Positions 8,329 to 16,991 of a DNA stretch of 61,584 bases are shown here, piece by piece. The translations under genes were made by a program, and so were the position numbers. Numbering within the stretch: the stretch's first letter is position 1; each line of letters begins with the position of its first letter. The notes below the pieces were generated by a model that saw nothing but the letters and a program-made list of their open reading frames with translations, did no database searches and was not told the DNA's origin. Where the stretch lies: positions 1 through 61,584 of the forward strand of contig JAKIML020000103.1 in assembly GCA_022702935.2 (NCBI GenBank), given 5' to 3'. This stretch comes from Bacillota bacterium. Lineage in GTDB: Bacteria > Bacillota > Clostridia > DSM-8532.

Positions 8329-9993
8329 TTACAGCATAAATCCGTTCACCGCATCCTTTAAGTCATCCGCCGAGCTGGAAAGCATGGCCGCAAGCGCTGC
8401 AATTTCCTCATGGCCTGCCGTCTGCTCCTCAATGGAGGCGGCCACCTCCTGGCTTTCGGACATGAACTGTTCTGCCACACTATAGATGATGCGGCTCATC
8501 TCTTCCACTTTCTTGACCTCTTCCACCGACTGCTCAATTTCCTCAACAATCTGCCTGACCTGGATGTCCACCTCATGGCTGGTGCTCACAATATCGCCAA
8601 AGGCCTGCTTTGCCGCCTCAGCCATCTGGGTGCCTTCCATGACCTCATGAACGCCCTGGGTCATGCTGTCAACAGCCAGATCTGTTTTCTTCTGTATGTC
8701 ATTGAGCATCTCCGATATCTCCTTGACCGCATGGGTCGAGGCCTCGGCAAGCTTTCGTATCTCCTCGGACACTACCGAAAAGCCCTTGCCGTGTTCACCG
8801 GCTCTTGCGGCTTCAATGGCCGCGTTAAGGGCCAGAAGATTGGTCTGTGCTGCAATGCCGGTGATGGTATCCAGTATGATCTTAATCTCCTGGGACTGTT
8901 CCTTCAAGGCTGTGGTGACTTGCTGTGTGTTGACAATTTTATCCCGGATAATGCCTATCTGCCCGATGAGCTGGCCCACCTTCTGATTGCCGTTCTGAGC
9001 GGCATCATCGGCCTCCATCGAGGTCTCCAGCACGATCCTGGAGTTCTCATAAATCCGTTCAAACCTTGACCCCTGGCCTTTTACAACCTCCATGGTCATT
9101 CTGCATTGCTCGGACTGTTCGGACGCGCCCTGGGAAACCTGCTGTACAGAAACCGAGACCTGCTCAATGGCCTTGGTATTCTGCTCGGTCCCTGCTTTCA
9201 GGGAGTCGGCCGAATGGGCCACCGTATCGCTGATGTCCCTGATCTTGCTGATAACCGCGCTTAAGTTGGACAGCATCTTGTTGAAGCTCTGGGCCAGAAT
9301 ATCCAACTCATCCTTAGTGCTGACGCTGATGGGCTCAAAGCTTAAGTTGCCCTCCGCAATATTCTGTGCGCACCGGGAGAGCTTTCTGATGATCCCGCCT
9401 GTTTTCCCGGCATAGAGTGCCGATAATAGGATGCTGACAGCGCTGACAATTGCAATGACCATAAGGGCAACCAGCCCCAGCGTATTGGCCTGTTTGCTGA
9501 GCTGCTCTTTAATGACGCGCTGATTGTTCAGTTCAGCCGTAATCATCTTGTCAATGCTGGAAGACGAGAGATTGACCAGGGTCTTGATATGTCCGCTGTA
9601 TTCCAGCGCCTTTTCCTTGGTATCGGCATTGTAAATGCCCTCAATGTCTTCCTGAATGGATTGGAAAAAACGTTCCACCGACTCCAGATTCTCCAAAACA
9701 GTCTGGTCGGAAACGGTATCCTTCAGTAAAGCAATATGGGAATTAATGGCCTCAGCCTCTGCCGACAGCCTGCTGCCCTGCCTCCGATCGGTGTCATTGA
9801 TATAGGAGGTCACATGCTCGGGTATTCTGGACAGGGCATTATTGATCTCATTGGCTGAAATCGTCGTCCGGACCATATTGTCAAGCTTCAGCATGAAGAC
9901 GCGCATGGCAAAAAATGAAGCAAGGCTTATGATGCTCATGATGAGCACAATAGCTGTGAATCCCAGCACCAGCTTGCCCTTAATGGTGTGCAT
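8329..9993 (-). CDS. Methyl-accepting chemotaxis protein (intact)
   Basis: 554-residue transmembrane chemoreceptor. TM1 lies near residues 6-28 ([22 protein letters not shown]). It is followed by a helical extracytoplasmic sensor region of roughly 165 residues, TM2 ([17 protein letters not shown]), a HAMP domain and a long coiled-coil signalling domain with the conserved tip region [25 protein letters not shown]. The start at 9993 is chosen because hydrophobic TM1 follows directly and AGGA lies about nine bases upstream; an in-frame upstream ATG would add 27 polar residues. It sits between the importer operon and the response regulator, so it may sense the same sugar, possibly through the binding protein as Trg-type receptors do. 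Confidence 0.92.
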   Translation of the reverse strand: MHTIKGKLVLGFTAIVLIMSIISLASFFAMRVFMLKLDNMVRTTISANEINNALSRIPEHVTSYINDTDRRQGSRLSAEAEAINSHIALLKDTVSDQTVLENLESVERFFQSIQEDIEGIYNADTKEKALEYSGHIKTLVNLSSSSIDKMITAELNNQRVIKEQLSKQANTLGLVALMVIAIVSAVSILLSALYAGKTGGIIRKLSRCAQNIAEGNLSFEPISVSTKDELDILAQSFNKMLSNLSAVISKIRDISDTVAHSADSLKAGTEQNTKAIEQVSVSVQQVSQGASEQSEQCRMTMEVVKGQGSRFERIYENSRIVLETSMEADDAAQNGNQKVGQLIGQIGIIRDKIVNTQQVTTALKEQSQEIKIILDTITGIAAQTNLLALNAAIEAARAGEHGKGFSVVSEEIRKLAEASTHAVKEISEMLNDIQKKTDLAVDSMTQGVHEVMEGTQMAEAAKQAFGDIVSTSHEVDIQVRQIVEEIEQSVEEVKKVEEMSRIIYSVAEQFMSESQEVAASIEEQTAGHEEIAALAAMLSSSADDLKDAVNGFML

Positions 9994-10143
9994 GAAGCCA
10001 GGTCCTTTTTGAATCCCTCTGTTTTCTGTCTGCTCTTTCAAGGTTTTTATTTTATCATGCCTTAAATGTCTCAACGATTTACACCCCGATCTTTTTTCTC
10101 TATCTTAATGGGTAAACTCAGAGCGCTGATTCAGCCAGATAGC

Positions 10144-10175
10144 TTCTTCCCCTGCCTTTTCAGACAGGGGAAGAA
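10144..10175 (-). other. Strong stem-loop after rbsB
   Basis: Perfect 11-bp inverted repeat TTCTTCCCCTG / CAGGGGAAGAA with a 10-base loop, 17 bp past the binding-protein stop. There is no U tract on the minus strand. It is more likely an mRNA-stabilising or partial-termination element than a classical terminator. Confidence 0.55.
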
Positions 10176-10191
10176 ACATCAGTTTTGTAGA

Positions 10192-11214
10192 TTATTGGTT
10201 CAGAATGGCTTGCATTTTCTCATCGTTCATGTTTTCTGTGGTAACCATGGTTACACCGGTGTCAACGTCCTTGCTGGCAGGAGCCTTGCCGCCGAGAATA
10301 TCAACCACTAACTGAACGCCCTGAGCGCCCATGGTGGTAGGCATCTGAACAGCAGTACCCTTGATGGTGCCAGACTTTAAACCAGCCTTGATGTCATCGG
10401 AGTTATCGAAGCCGACAACCATAACGCTCTCGGTCTTGCCCTGCTCGGTAACGGCCTGAGCCACACCGATGGCAGACTGGTCATTGGCGCCCCAAATACC
10501 TTTCAGACCGGGATATGCGGAGATGAAGTCGGTGGCCTGGTTGGCTGCAACAGTGGGGTCGGAATTGCAGTACTGAACGCCTACAATCTCAATGTCGGGG
10601 TAGTTGTTCTTGATCTCCTGGGTAAAGCCGGTCTCTCTGTCTACAGCAGTCTGAGTACCAGCAGCGAAGTTGATGATAGCAACCTGGCCCTTGCCGCCGA
10701 TGAGCTCAGCCATCAGCTTGGCGCATTCTGCACCGGCCTGTACGTTGTTGGTTGCCAGGAAGGCATCGTAAATGGGTTCAGAAATACCGGAGTCGATCAT
10801 GATTACAGGGATACCAGCCTCTTTGGCCTTTCTTACGGGCTCAACCAGAGCATCCTTGTCACAGGCTGCGAGGATGATGCCATCGTAGTCGTCGTTGATA
10901 CATGTTTCAACAATCTGTACCTGCTTGTCGATGTCGGCCTCGGTGGGTGGTCCAAGGTGAGTGATTTCCACATTGCCAAGTTCCTTGGCCTTTGCTTCTG
11001 CAGCCTTCTTCACGGTCTGCCAGTAGGGAGAATCCACCATCTTGGTGACCAGAGCGATCTTGATGACCTTGTCGTTTCCGGAATTGTTGGCCGGTGTGCT
11101 GGAAGGTGTGCCATTATTGGACGAATTGTTTCCAGTGTTCCCGGTTGCCCCGCAACCTACCAGCATAGCAGCTACCAGCAGGCATGTCAGGAAAATGCTA
11201 AAAAACTTTTTCAT
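10192..11214 (-). CDS. Ribose-type sugar ABC transporter, substrate-binding lipoprotein
   Basis: 340-residue extracellular solute-binding protein of the RbsB/XylF cluster. A lipoprotein signal peptide ends at LVGCG (lipobox Cys about residue 21), followed by a low-complexity Asn/Ser/Thr linker to residue 48. The mature part has the two Rossmann-like lobes of the periplasmic-binding fold, with conserved stretches HLGPPTEADIDKQVQIVE, IDSGI and GFDNSDDIKAGL. GGAGAGG precedes the ATG. It follows the permease gene by 23 bp, completing the importer. The ligand is a monosaccharide or small polyol that cannot be fixed from sequence. Confidence 0.95.
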   Translation of the reverse strand: MKKFFSIFLTCLLVAAMLVGCGATGNTGNNSSNNGTPSSTPANNSGNDKVIKIALVTKMVDSPYWQTVKKAAEAKAKELGNVEITHLGPPTEADIDKQVQIVETCINDDYDGIILAACDKDALVEPVRKAKEAGIPVIMIDSGISEPIYDAFLATNNVQAGAECAKLMAELIGGKGQVAIINFAAGTQTAVDRETGFTQEIKNNYPDIEIVGVQYCNSDPTVAANQATDFISAYPGLKGIWGANDQSAIGVAQAVTEQGKTESVMVVGFDNSDDIKAGLKSGTIKGTAVQMPTTMGAQGVQLVVDILGGKAPASKDVDTGVTMVTTENMNDEKMQAILNQ

Positions 11215-11237
11215 AGATTTCCTCTCCTTATTTTGTA

Positions 11238-12281
11238 TTATTTACTGCTTTCGCAGTTTTTGACGGGTTTAATGGATTCAGCTTGCTTTTTTCTTCTGGA
11301 GGTGTCATACCATACACCCAGAACGATGATGGTACCGATAATAACCATCTGTACGAAGGCATCCACCTTCAAAAGGTTCAGGCCGTTTCGCAGAACGCCC
11401 ATAACGAATGCACCGATAACAGTTCCCAATATGCCGCCTTCGCCGCCGATAACCGAAGTACCGCCGATAACGGCTGCTGCAATACCCTCCAGCTCATAGC
11501 CGGAGCCTGCATTGGACTGTGCCGAAGCCAGACGAGCTGCCAGAAGGATACCGGCCATGGCCGATGTTGCACCGCAGATGATATAGGCTGTGAGCTTGGT
11601 TTTGACAACATTGATGCCCGACAGTCTTGCTGCCTCTTCATTAGAGCCTACCGCAAACAGGCGTCGTCCGTAGCCTGTCTTGGACAGGACAATGCCGAGG
11701 ATAGTGGCGGTGATGAGCATAATGATGGTTGGGAAGGGTATCTTTCCGAATACGGTACCGCCGCCCATGAACTGGAATACCTTAGTAATCTGCTCATCAC
11801 CCAAAGCACGGATGGATACGGGCTTTCCCTGGCCCACAAGCTGGGTGAGGCCGCGGAAGGCATACTGTGTACCCAGAGTGGCAATAAACGGTGTAACATT
11901 GAGCTTGGTGATAAATAAACCATTGATGAGGCCTGCCAGTACGCCCGTCAGTATACCAATCAGAATGGCCACGGGAATGCTGAAGCCCAGTGTGATGGCC
12001 TTGGCACAGACAATACCGCCGAAGCCGAGCACCGAACCTGCAGACAGGTCAGTTCCGCCGGTTATCAGTACAAAGGTAAGGCCGAATCCCAAAATGGCAT
12101 AGGGTGTTACCTGAAGCGCAATGGTCAGCAGATTGTCAATTTGGAGGAAGTTACCCCCGGTCAAAACACCAAAGAAAATACAGAGAAAAATCAGAACACC
12201 GAATGCCAAAAACTTTTGTAAAAACTCGCTTCTGTTTTTAAACAGGCCGTTTTTGGCAGTCTCTACTTTGCTACTCATCAT
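11238..12281 (-). CDS. Ribose-type ABC transporter permease
   Basis: 347-residue integral membrane permease of the RbsC/BPD_transp_2 family with about eight to ten hydrophobic segments. Family signatures are FVLITGGTDLSAGSVLG in the first half and the GYGRRLFAVGSNEEAARLSGINV loop in the second, followed by the late GIAAAVIGGTSVIGGEGG region. Its start ATG overlaps the stop of the ATPase gene (TAATG), indicating translational coupling. It forms the membrane channel of the importer with the RbsA-like ATPase and the binding lipoprotein. Confidence 0.95.
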   Translation of the reverse strand: MMSSKVETAKNGLFKNRSEFLQKFLAFGVLIFLCIFFGVLTGGNFLQIDNLLTIALQVTPYAILGFGLTFVLITGGTDLSAGSVLGFGGIVCAKAITLGFSIPVAILIGILTGVLAGLINGLFITKLNVTPFIATLGTQYAFRGLTQLVGQGKPVSIRALGDEQITKVFQFMGGGTVFGKIPFPTIIMLITATILGIVLSKTGYGRRLFAVGSNEEAARLSGINVVKTKLTAYIICGATSAMAGILLAARLASAQSNAGSGYELEGIAAAVIGGTSVIGGEGGILGTVIGAFVMGVLRNGLNLLKVDAFVQMVIIGTIIVLGVWYDTSRRKKQAESIKPVKNCESSK

Positions 12282-13783
12282 TAAGCACCCTTTCCTTCTT
12301 CATCACATAATCCTGTTGCATAACGCAGGATCTTCTCCTGTGTCGCTTCTTCACGATTGAGCACGCCGCTGATTCTACCGTTGCACATCACCGCAATCCG
12401 GTCGCTCATGCCCAGAATCTCCTGTAAGTCGGAGGAGATCATGATAATGGCAACACCGTTATCACTGAGCCGGTTCATGAGCTCGTAAATCTCATATTTG
12501 GCACCAACATCTATACCGCGTGTGGGTTCGTCAAAGATAAGCACCTTGATATCATTGCACAGCCATTTGGCAAGCACGATTTTCTGCTGATTGCCGCCCG
12601 AGAGATTCCGTGTTTTTTGGAACATGCTTGGCGTTTTGATGCGAAGACTGTTAATGTATTTATCAGCGTTGGTCTTAGCCGCGCTCTCGTTAACGAAGCC
12701 TTTTTTGCACAGGTTGGAGATAAAGGCCATGTTGACGTTTCGTTCAACGGTCATATTCAGCGCCAGGCCATCCTTTTTCCGGTCCTCGGTAATATAGCCG
12801 ATGCCGTTTTTGATGGCTGAGGTGATGCTGTTGATTTCAACCAGCTTGCCGTCTACAAAGACCTCCTTATGGAAGGTCTTGTCGGCTCCGAATATGGCCC
12901 TTGCCAACTCGGTGCGCCCTGCGCCCATCAGTCCTGCAATGCCCAGGATTTCACCGGCGTGAACCTGAATATGTTCCACATCCACCTTATTGCTGGCGAT
13001 ATTTCGTGCCTCGAACAGGACGTTGCCGATTTTCCTTTGATAAACGGGATACTTATTGTTCAGTTCACGTCCCACCATCAAATGGACCAAGGTGTCAATG
13101 GTGACTTCCTTGTAAGGATATGTACCGATATATTCACCATCGCGTATGACCGAAACACGATCGGCTATCCGGGCCAGCTCCTCCAGACGATGCGAGATAT
13201 ATACCATTCCAACACCCTTGGCCTTCAGCTTATAGATGATGTTGAACAGACTGTCTATCTCGGACTGGGTCAGTGCCGCTGTGGGCTCGTCCAATATAAG
13301 AATCTTGGAATTAAAGGATATGGCCTTGGCGATTTCCACCATTTGCTGCTCTGCCACGCTTAAGGAGCGGACCAGGGCTTTGGGATTAATGGACAGGCCA
13401 AGCTCGTCAAGAATCTGCTGGGTTTTCTCAATCAGCTTCTTGTCGTCTACAAAGGGGCCTGTTTTAGGCTGACGGTCCAGCCAGATATTATCGGCCACCG
13501 TCAAATGGGGACACAGGTTAAACTCCTGAAAAATAATACTGATACCAAGTTGCTGCGCCTTTTTTGTATTATCTATGGAAACCTTCTTACCTTCAATGAA
13601 AATATCGCCTTCATCCGCCTGATGAACACCGGAGAGAATTTTCATTAATGTGGATTTTCCGGCGCCATTTTCCCCGCACAAAGCGTGGACCTCACCAGCG
13701 TTAAGGGACAGGCTCACATTGCTCAAGGCCCTAACACCGGGAAATGACTTTGAGATGCCACACATTCTGAGCAGTTCGGTCAT
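12281..13783 (-). CDS. Ribose-type ABC transporter, duplicated ATP-binding protein
   Basis: 500-residue ATPase with two tandem ABC domains, the RbsA/MglA arrangement. The first domain has Walker A GENGAGKST, signature LSVAEQQ and Walker B ILILDEPTAAL. The second has a degenerate Walker A (GLMGAGRTEL), signature LSGGNQQK and VLIFDEPTRGIDVG; asymmetry of this kind is normal in the family. It starts with ATG at 13783 after GGGAGGT. It is the first gene of the importer operon, immediately downstream of a promoter flanked by direct repeats and a LacI-type operator. Confidence 0.96.
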   Translation of the reverse strand: MTELLRMCGISKSFPGVRALSNVSLSLNAGEVHALCGENGAGKSTLMKILSGVHQADEGDIFIEGKKVSIDNTKKAQQLGISIIFQEFNLCPHLTVADNIWLDRQPKTGPFVDDKKLIEKTQQILDELGLSINPKALVRSLSVAEQQMVEIAKAISFNSKILILDEPTAALTQSEIDSLFNIIYKLKAKGVGMVYISHRLEELARIADRVSVIRDGEYIGTYPYKEVTIDTLVHLMVGRELNNKYPVYQRKIGNVLFEARNIASNKVDVEHIQVHAGEILGIAGLMGAGRTELARAIFGADKTFHKEVFVDGKLVEINSITSAIKNGIGYITEDRKKDGLALNMTVERNVNMAFISNLCKKGFVNESAAKTNADKYINSLRIKTPSMFQKTRNLSGGNQQKIVLAKWLCNDIKVLIFDEPTRGIDVGAKYEIYELMNRLSDNGVAIIMISSDLQEILGMSDRIAVMCNGRISGVLNREEATQEKILRYATGLCDEEGKGA

Positions 13784-13822
13784 TGATTTTACCTCCCACC
13801 ATATACTCTGTGTTTTCCTAAA

Positions 13823-13834
13823 CGAAACGTTTCA
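13823..13834. promoter_or_regulatory. LacI-type operator before rbsA
   Basis: CGAAACGTTTCA with palindromic core GAAACGTTTC at 13824-13833, lying just downstream of the predicted -10 box. It is nested in a wider inverted repeat, CCTAAAC (13817-13823) and GTTTAGG (13838-13844). It shares the AAACGTTT core with the sites before the lacI-like gene and the kinase operon. Confidence 0.72.
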
Positions 13835-13841
13835 CATGTTT

Positions 13842-13870
13842 AGGATACTCCAATATGGTGGGATAAAGAA
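13842..13870 (-). promoter_or_regulatory. Probable activator-dependent promoter of the sugar importer operon
   Basis: Minus-strand -10 TATCCT (13842-13847), a 17-bp spacer, and a poor -35 TTCTTT (13865-13870). The weak -35 overlaps the proximal 14-bp direct repeat by two bases, as expected for class II activation by an AraC-type regulator. Confidence 0.5.
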
Positions 13871-13904
13871 TTGAAAAAACGATTGATAATAATTGAAAAA
13901 ACGA
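13869..13904. repeat. Two 14-bp direct repeats, 22-bp period (likely response-regulator site)
   Basis: AATTGAAAAAACGA occurs perfectly at 13869-13882 and 13891-13904, start-to-start distance 22 bp, i.e. the same helical face. AraC-family regulators typically bind direct repeats at about this spacing next to the -35 box. The repeats lie between the sensor lipoprotein gene and rbsA. Confidence 0.7.
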
Positions 13905-13959
13905 CTGTGATAGTTTTACATAGAATTGGTACAGGTTAGGTTAATTAAGCCCAAGATGC

Positions 13960-14907
13960 TTAATAGAAGGGGAAGATCAGCCGCTGATATTCCTCGGAAA
14001 AGATGTTGTCCTTGTCGATGACGTAGACTTCGGTGTATATATTCCGTTCTACCCGCTTCCCCTTTAGGGTTTTGAAAGCGGTTTCCACGCTGTAATAGCC
14101 CATGAGATAGGGGTTTTGCAACACAGCCACATCCAGTATCCCCCGCTCCACATAGTCGGCTTCCTCCACGGTACAATCGATACCGGCCAGGAAGATGTCG
14201 CTGCGATCCAGGGCCTCCAGCGCCCGGGCCGCTCCGGTGGCCGACTGGGCATTCAAGCCCGCAATGACCTTAATATCAGGGTGCCTGACCACCATCTCTC
14301 GGACAAGCTGCTCGGCCTTATCAATATCGGAACCACAGTAAGCCATATCAGCGACTCTCATCTGGGTGCTGTTCTGGATATAGTCATTAAAGCCCGCGAA
14401 ACGTTCCATGGCCGGCAGGGAGTTCTTGACGAAGCTGATGACACCTATTTCAGCGGTGCCGCCCACCCGTTTCTCCACCTCCCGGGCCAGAACCTCTCCG
14501 GCTTTATAATTATCGGTGGATATAAAGGAAATCCACTTATCGCTGTTGACACCCGAATCCACCAAAATGACCGGAATGTTCTTAGCCTCTGCCCTTTCCA
14601 CCCACTCGGCCATAAGATCGTAATCGCCTGCTGCCAGGATGATGGCATCGGGCTGGCTCAGGATGCTCTGGGCGAAGATGGATGTCTGCAGCTTGTATTC
14701 CTCCTCATTCATAGGCCCTAAAAAGCGCAGGTCAATATTGTGCTCAGCGCCCGCCGTTTTGGCGCCATCGTATACACTGACCCAAAAGTCCGAGTTGGTG
14801 GACTTGACAATAAGGTCGATGGTATACTTCTTCTGCACTGCGCTGCAAGCGCCCAGGCTGAATGCCAGGACTAAAATCAAAAGAATACAGCAAATCCTTT
14901 TCTTCAT
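13960..14907 (-). CDS. Ribose-type binding lipoprotein, probable sensor partner of the histidine kinase
   Basis: 315-residue periplasmic-binding-fold lipoprotein; the signal peptide MKKRICCILLILVLAFSLG is followed by the lipobox Cys at residue 20. The two-lobed Peripla_BP_4 fold is recognisable in STNSDFWVSVYDGAKTAG, ILVDSGVNSDKW, GLNAQSATGAARALEALD and AGIDCTVEEADY. It lies just after the YesM-like kinase gene and before the importer promoter, not inside the importer operon. That position matches XylFII, the ligand sensor that works with a LytS/YesM-type kinase in Clostridium beijerinckii. An alternative in-frame ATG at 14919 is possible, since spacing to the GGAGG box is short in both cases. 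Function as a sensor is inferred from arrangement. Confidence 0.88.
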   Translation of the reverse strand: MKKRICCILLILVLAFSLGACSAVQKKYTIDLIVKSTNSDFWVSVYDGAKTAGAEHNIDLRFLGPMNEEEYKLQTSIFAQSILSQPDAIILAAGDYDLMAEWVERAEAKNIPVILVDSGVNSDKWISFISTDNYKAGEVLAREVEKRVGGTAEIGVISFVKNSLPAMERFAGFNDYIQNSTQMRVADMAYCGSDIDKAEQLVREMVVRHPDIKVIAGLNAQSATGAARALEALDRSDIFLAGIDCTVEEADYVERGILDVAVLQNPYLMGYYSVETAFKTLKGKRVERNIYTEVYVIDKDNIFSEEYQRLIFPFY

Positions 14908-15003
14908 GGGCCTCCTCATTTCTCCGACTGTCATATATGCTGTCATATATGTTGCCATCTATGACCTGATGCTTGACTTTATCTGTTTATGGCTAGAGCA
15001 GCT

Positions 15004-16758
15004 TTATTTTTTCACTTCCGCTTGCTGCCCATTCTGCAAAGGCAGGACAATACGTACCGTTGTCCCCTCATCGGGCCTGCTCTCAAAATGTAGGCCGTAT
15101 TCCTGACCATACATGAGCTGAATACGCTGATTGACATTATAGACCCCGATACCCGACTTGGTGGAGGGCTTTTCCTCTAAAATACGCTCCATTTTCTCGG
15201 GGCTCATGCCAAAGCCATTATCCTTCACCTCAAAGACCAGCCTGTCGTCCCGGATACCGGCGTGAATATGGATCATACCCTTGTAGGGAAGATTACCCAC
15301 CCCATGGATAATAGCATTCTCAACAATGGGCTGCAGCACAATTTTAAGGGTCTTGCATTGCAATGCGGCCTCATCAAAAGTGATTTCATAGTCGAACTGG
15401 TCATTGTACCGCATTTTCTGGATAATCAGATAGGTTTCCACATGCTTTAGCTCGTCCTCCACCCCAATGGCTTCCCGGCCCCCGCTCAAGGATAGCCGGA
15501 AGAACCGGGCCAGCGCTGAGATCATTTTCACCACATTCTGCTGGTCACCGCTCTCGGCCATCCACATAATGGAGTCCAGGGTATTGTACAGAAAGTGGGG
15601 GTTTATCTGAGCCTGCAGGGCCTTCATCTCGCTCTTGCGAAGCAGCTTCTGTTCCTCCACCACCTGCTCCATGAGGCGTTTTATTTTATACACCATCTGA
15701 TTGAAGGCAAAGGACAGCTCCTTAACCTCATAGATCCCCCGCGGCGCGTAGAAGGTGCTGAAGTTTTCATTTTCAATGTCTCCCATCAGTCGCATCAGCC
15801 GGTTCATGGGGCTTGTGATAAAGAAGGACATAATCACCGACAGCAGGATAATCAGCAGCACCACCACAATGACAATGAGCAGGATAAAATGCCGCAGTTC
15901 CTCGTCAAAGGTCAGAAAGCCGTTGAGCTGGCTGACGCCTACAATGCGCCAATCCGCATTTTTTAAGGTTTTAACGCTGATGAGGGTTCGTCCGCCTTCA
16001 TTGGTAAAGATCTGGCTGCCGTCCTTAAGGGCGGAGGCCATGGGTATGGTTTTGTCCCCGATACCCGCATAGATAATCTGCTGACGGGGATGGTAGATGA
16101 GCTTGCCGTTTTTATCAATGATGTAAAGATAGCCTTTTTCACCGAGCTCCTTGGAGCAAAGCTCCTTGATATTGTTAAAGTTCAGGTCAACCAGGATAAT
16201 CCCCTGCTGCCTTTGGTTCCCTTCAGTCCATTCCACACCCTTGCTCAGCGAAATGACCCAGCGGTATTCCCCTTTATACAGAAGCTGAACATGGGGCGCG
16301 GTAAATACATACATGCGGCTGGCAGGCGCCACACTGCGGAACCAGTTCTGACGCTTGATATCCACATTTTCCTTAAGTTTGCGGGAATCGGTTTTCATGA
16401 CCAGTTCGCCCTGGGCATTGAAAACAGCAATGGTGTCTATATCATCACGCAGCACAAAATGATAAAAATTGAGGGCTTTATTGGGATCATAATCCTCCAG
16501 CAGCTCTGAAATGGTATCTGCAATGGAGAGCATCTCCTTAAGATAGCTGTCAATGCTGTTGGACACATTGTCCACGATTTGGGTATGATTCTGCTCGGTG
16601 GTAAAGTCGATGGATTCATTGAAGCGGTTGTTCATGGTAAAGGTAATGATCAGCACTGCGGCCACGGCAATTAAGGTGGTCGTGGAGGCCATCACCACAA
16701 ATAGGCTGTTCCATCTTAAGCTGGAGGGGAGTATCGCTTTCACTCTTTTCAGACGCAT
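15004..16758 (-). CDS. YesM/LytS-type sensor histidine kinase
   Basis: 584-residue membrane sensor kinase. TM1 is at about residues 18-42, followed by a large extracytoplasmic Cache-like region of about 240 residues, TM2 (HFILLIVIVVVLLIILLSV), a HAMP domain and a His_kinase domain with phospho-acceptor His in LQAQINPHFLYNTLDS. The ATPase domain carries the N box VENAIIHGV, G1 DNGFGM and G2 GIGVYNV. The ATG at 16758 has a GAGGTGG box about ten bases upstream; longer in-frame starts are possible. It is the first gene of the island and is followed by the binding lipoprotein. The YesN-like regulator at 6656-8275 is the likely phosphotransfer partner. Confidence 0.93.
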   Translation of the reverse strand: MRLKRVKAILPSSLRWNSLFVVMASTTTLIAVAAVLIITFTMNNRFNESIDFTTEQNHTQIVDNVSNSIDSYLKEMLSIADTISELLEDYDPNKALNFYHFVLRDDIDTIAVFNAQGELVMKTDSRKLKENVDIKRQNWFRSVAPASRMYVFTAPHVQLLYKGEYRWVISLSKGVEWTEGNQRQQGIILVDLNFNNIKELCSKELGEKGYLYIIDKNGKLIYHPRQQIIYAGIGDKTIPMASALKDGSQIFTNEGGRTLISVKTLKNADWRIVGVSQLNGFLTFDEELRHFILLIVIVVVLLIILLSVIMSFFITSPMNRLMRLMGDIENENFSTFYAPRGIYEVKELSFAFNQMVYKIKRLMEQVVEEQKLLRKSEMKALQAQINPHFLYNTLDSIMWMAESGDQQNVVKMISALARFFRLSLSGGREAIGVEDELKHVETYLIIQKMRYNDQFDYEITFDEAALQCKTLKIVLQPIVENAIIHGVGNLPYKGMIHIHAGIRDDRLVFEVKDNGFGMSPEKMERILEEKPSTKSGIGVYNVNQRIQLMYGQEYGLHFESRPDEGTTVRIVLPLQNGQQAEVKK

Positions 16759-16842
16759 TCTTCTAAATCCACCTCGTAGAACCATGAGCATATGCTCGCT
16801 GCCTGCTGCCACAGAATTAACGCCTTCATAACGGTATATTAC

Positions 16843-16850
16843 ATCATAGC
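16843..16850 (-). promoter_or_regulatory. Possible extended -10 promoter of the sensor kinase gene
   Basis: Minus-strand TGC-TATGAT extended -10 (TATGAT at 16843-16848) without a convincing -35, about 85 bp upstream of the chosen start codon. Confidence 0.35.
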
Positions 16851-16921
16851 ACATTTCAGCCCAAGGCAATAGGGGGTCCTTTTATAGGCTTTTTGCATCA
16901 GGGGGCTTTATAAGGGCAATA

Positions 16922-16968
16922 AAACATAAAAAACCCACTTAGGTAGAGCACTCTAACTAAGTGGGTTT
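16922..16968 (-). terminator. Rho-independent terminator after pnp
   Basis: Perfect 12-bp arms AAACCCACTTAG (16931-16942) and CTAAGTGGGTTT (16957-16968) with an inner 5-bp TAGAG/CTCTA stem. On the minus strand it is followed by a T run, 24 bp past the pnp stop. Confidence 0.9.
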
Positions 16969-16991
16969 CTGCTTAAATTTGCATCAAAATA

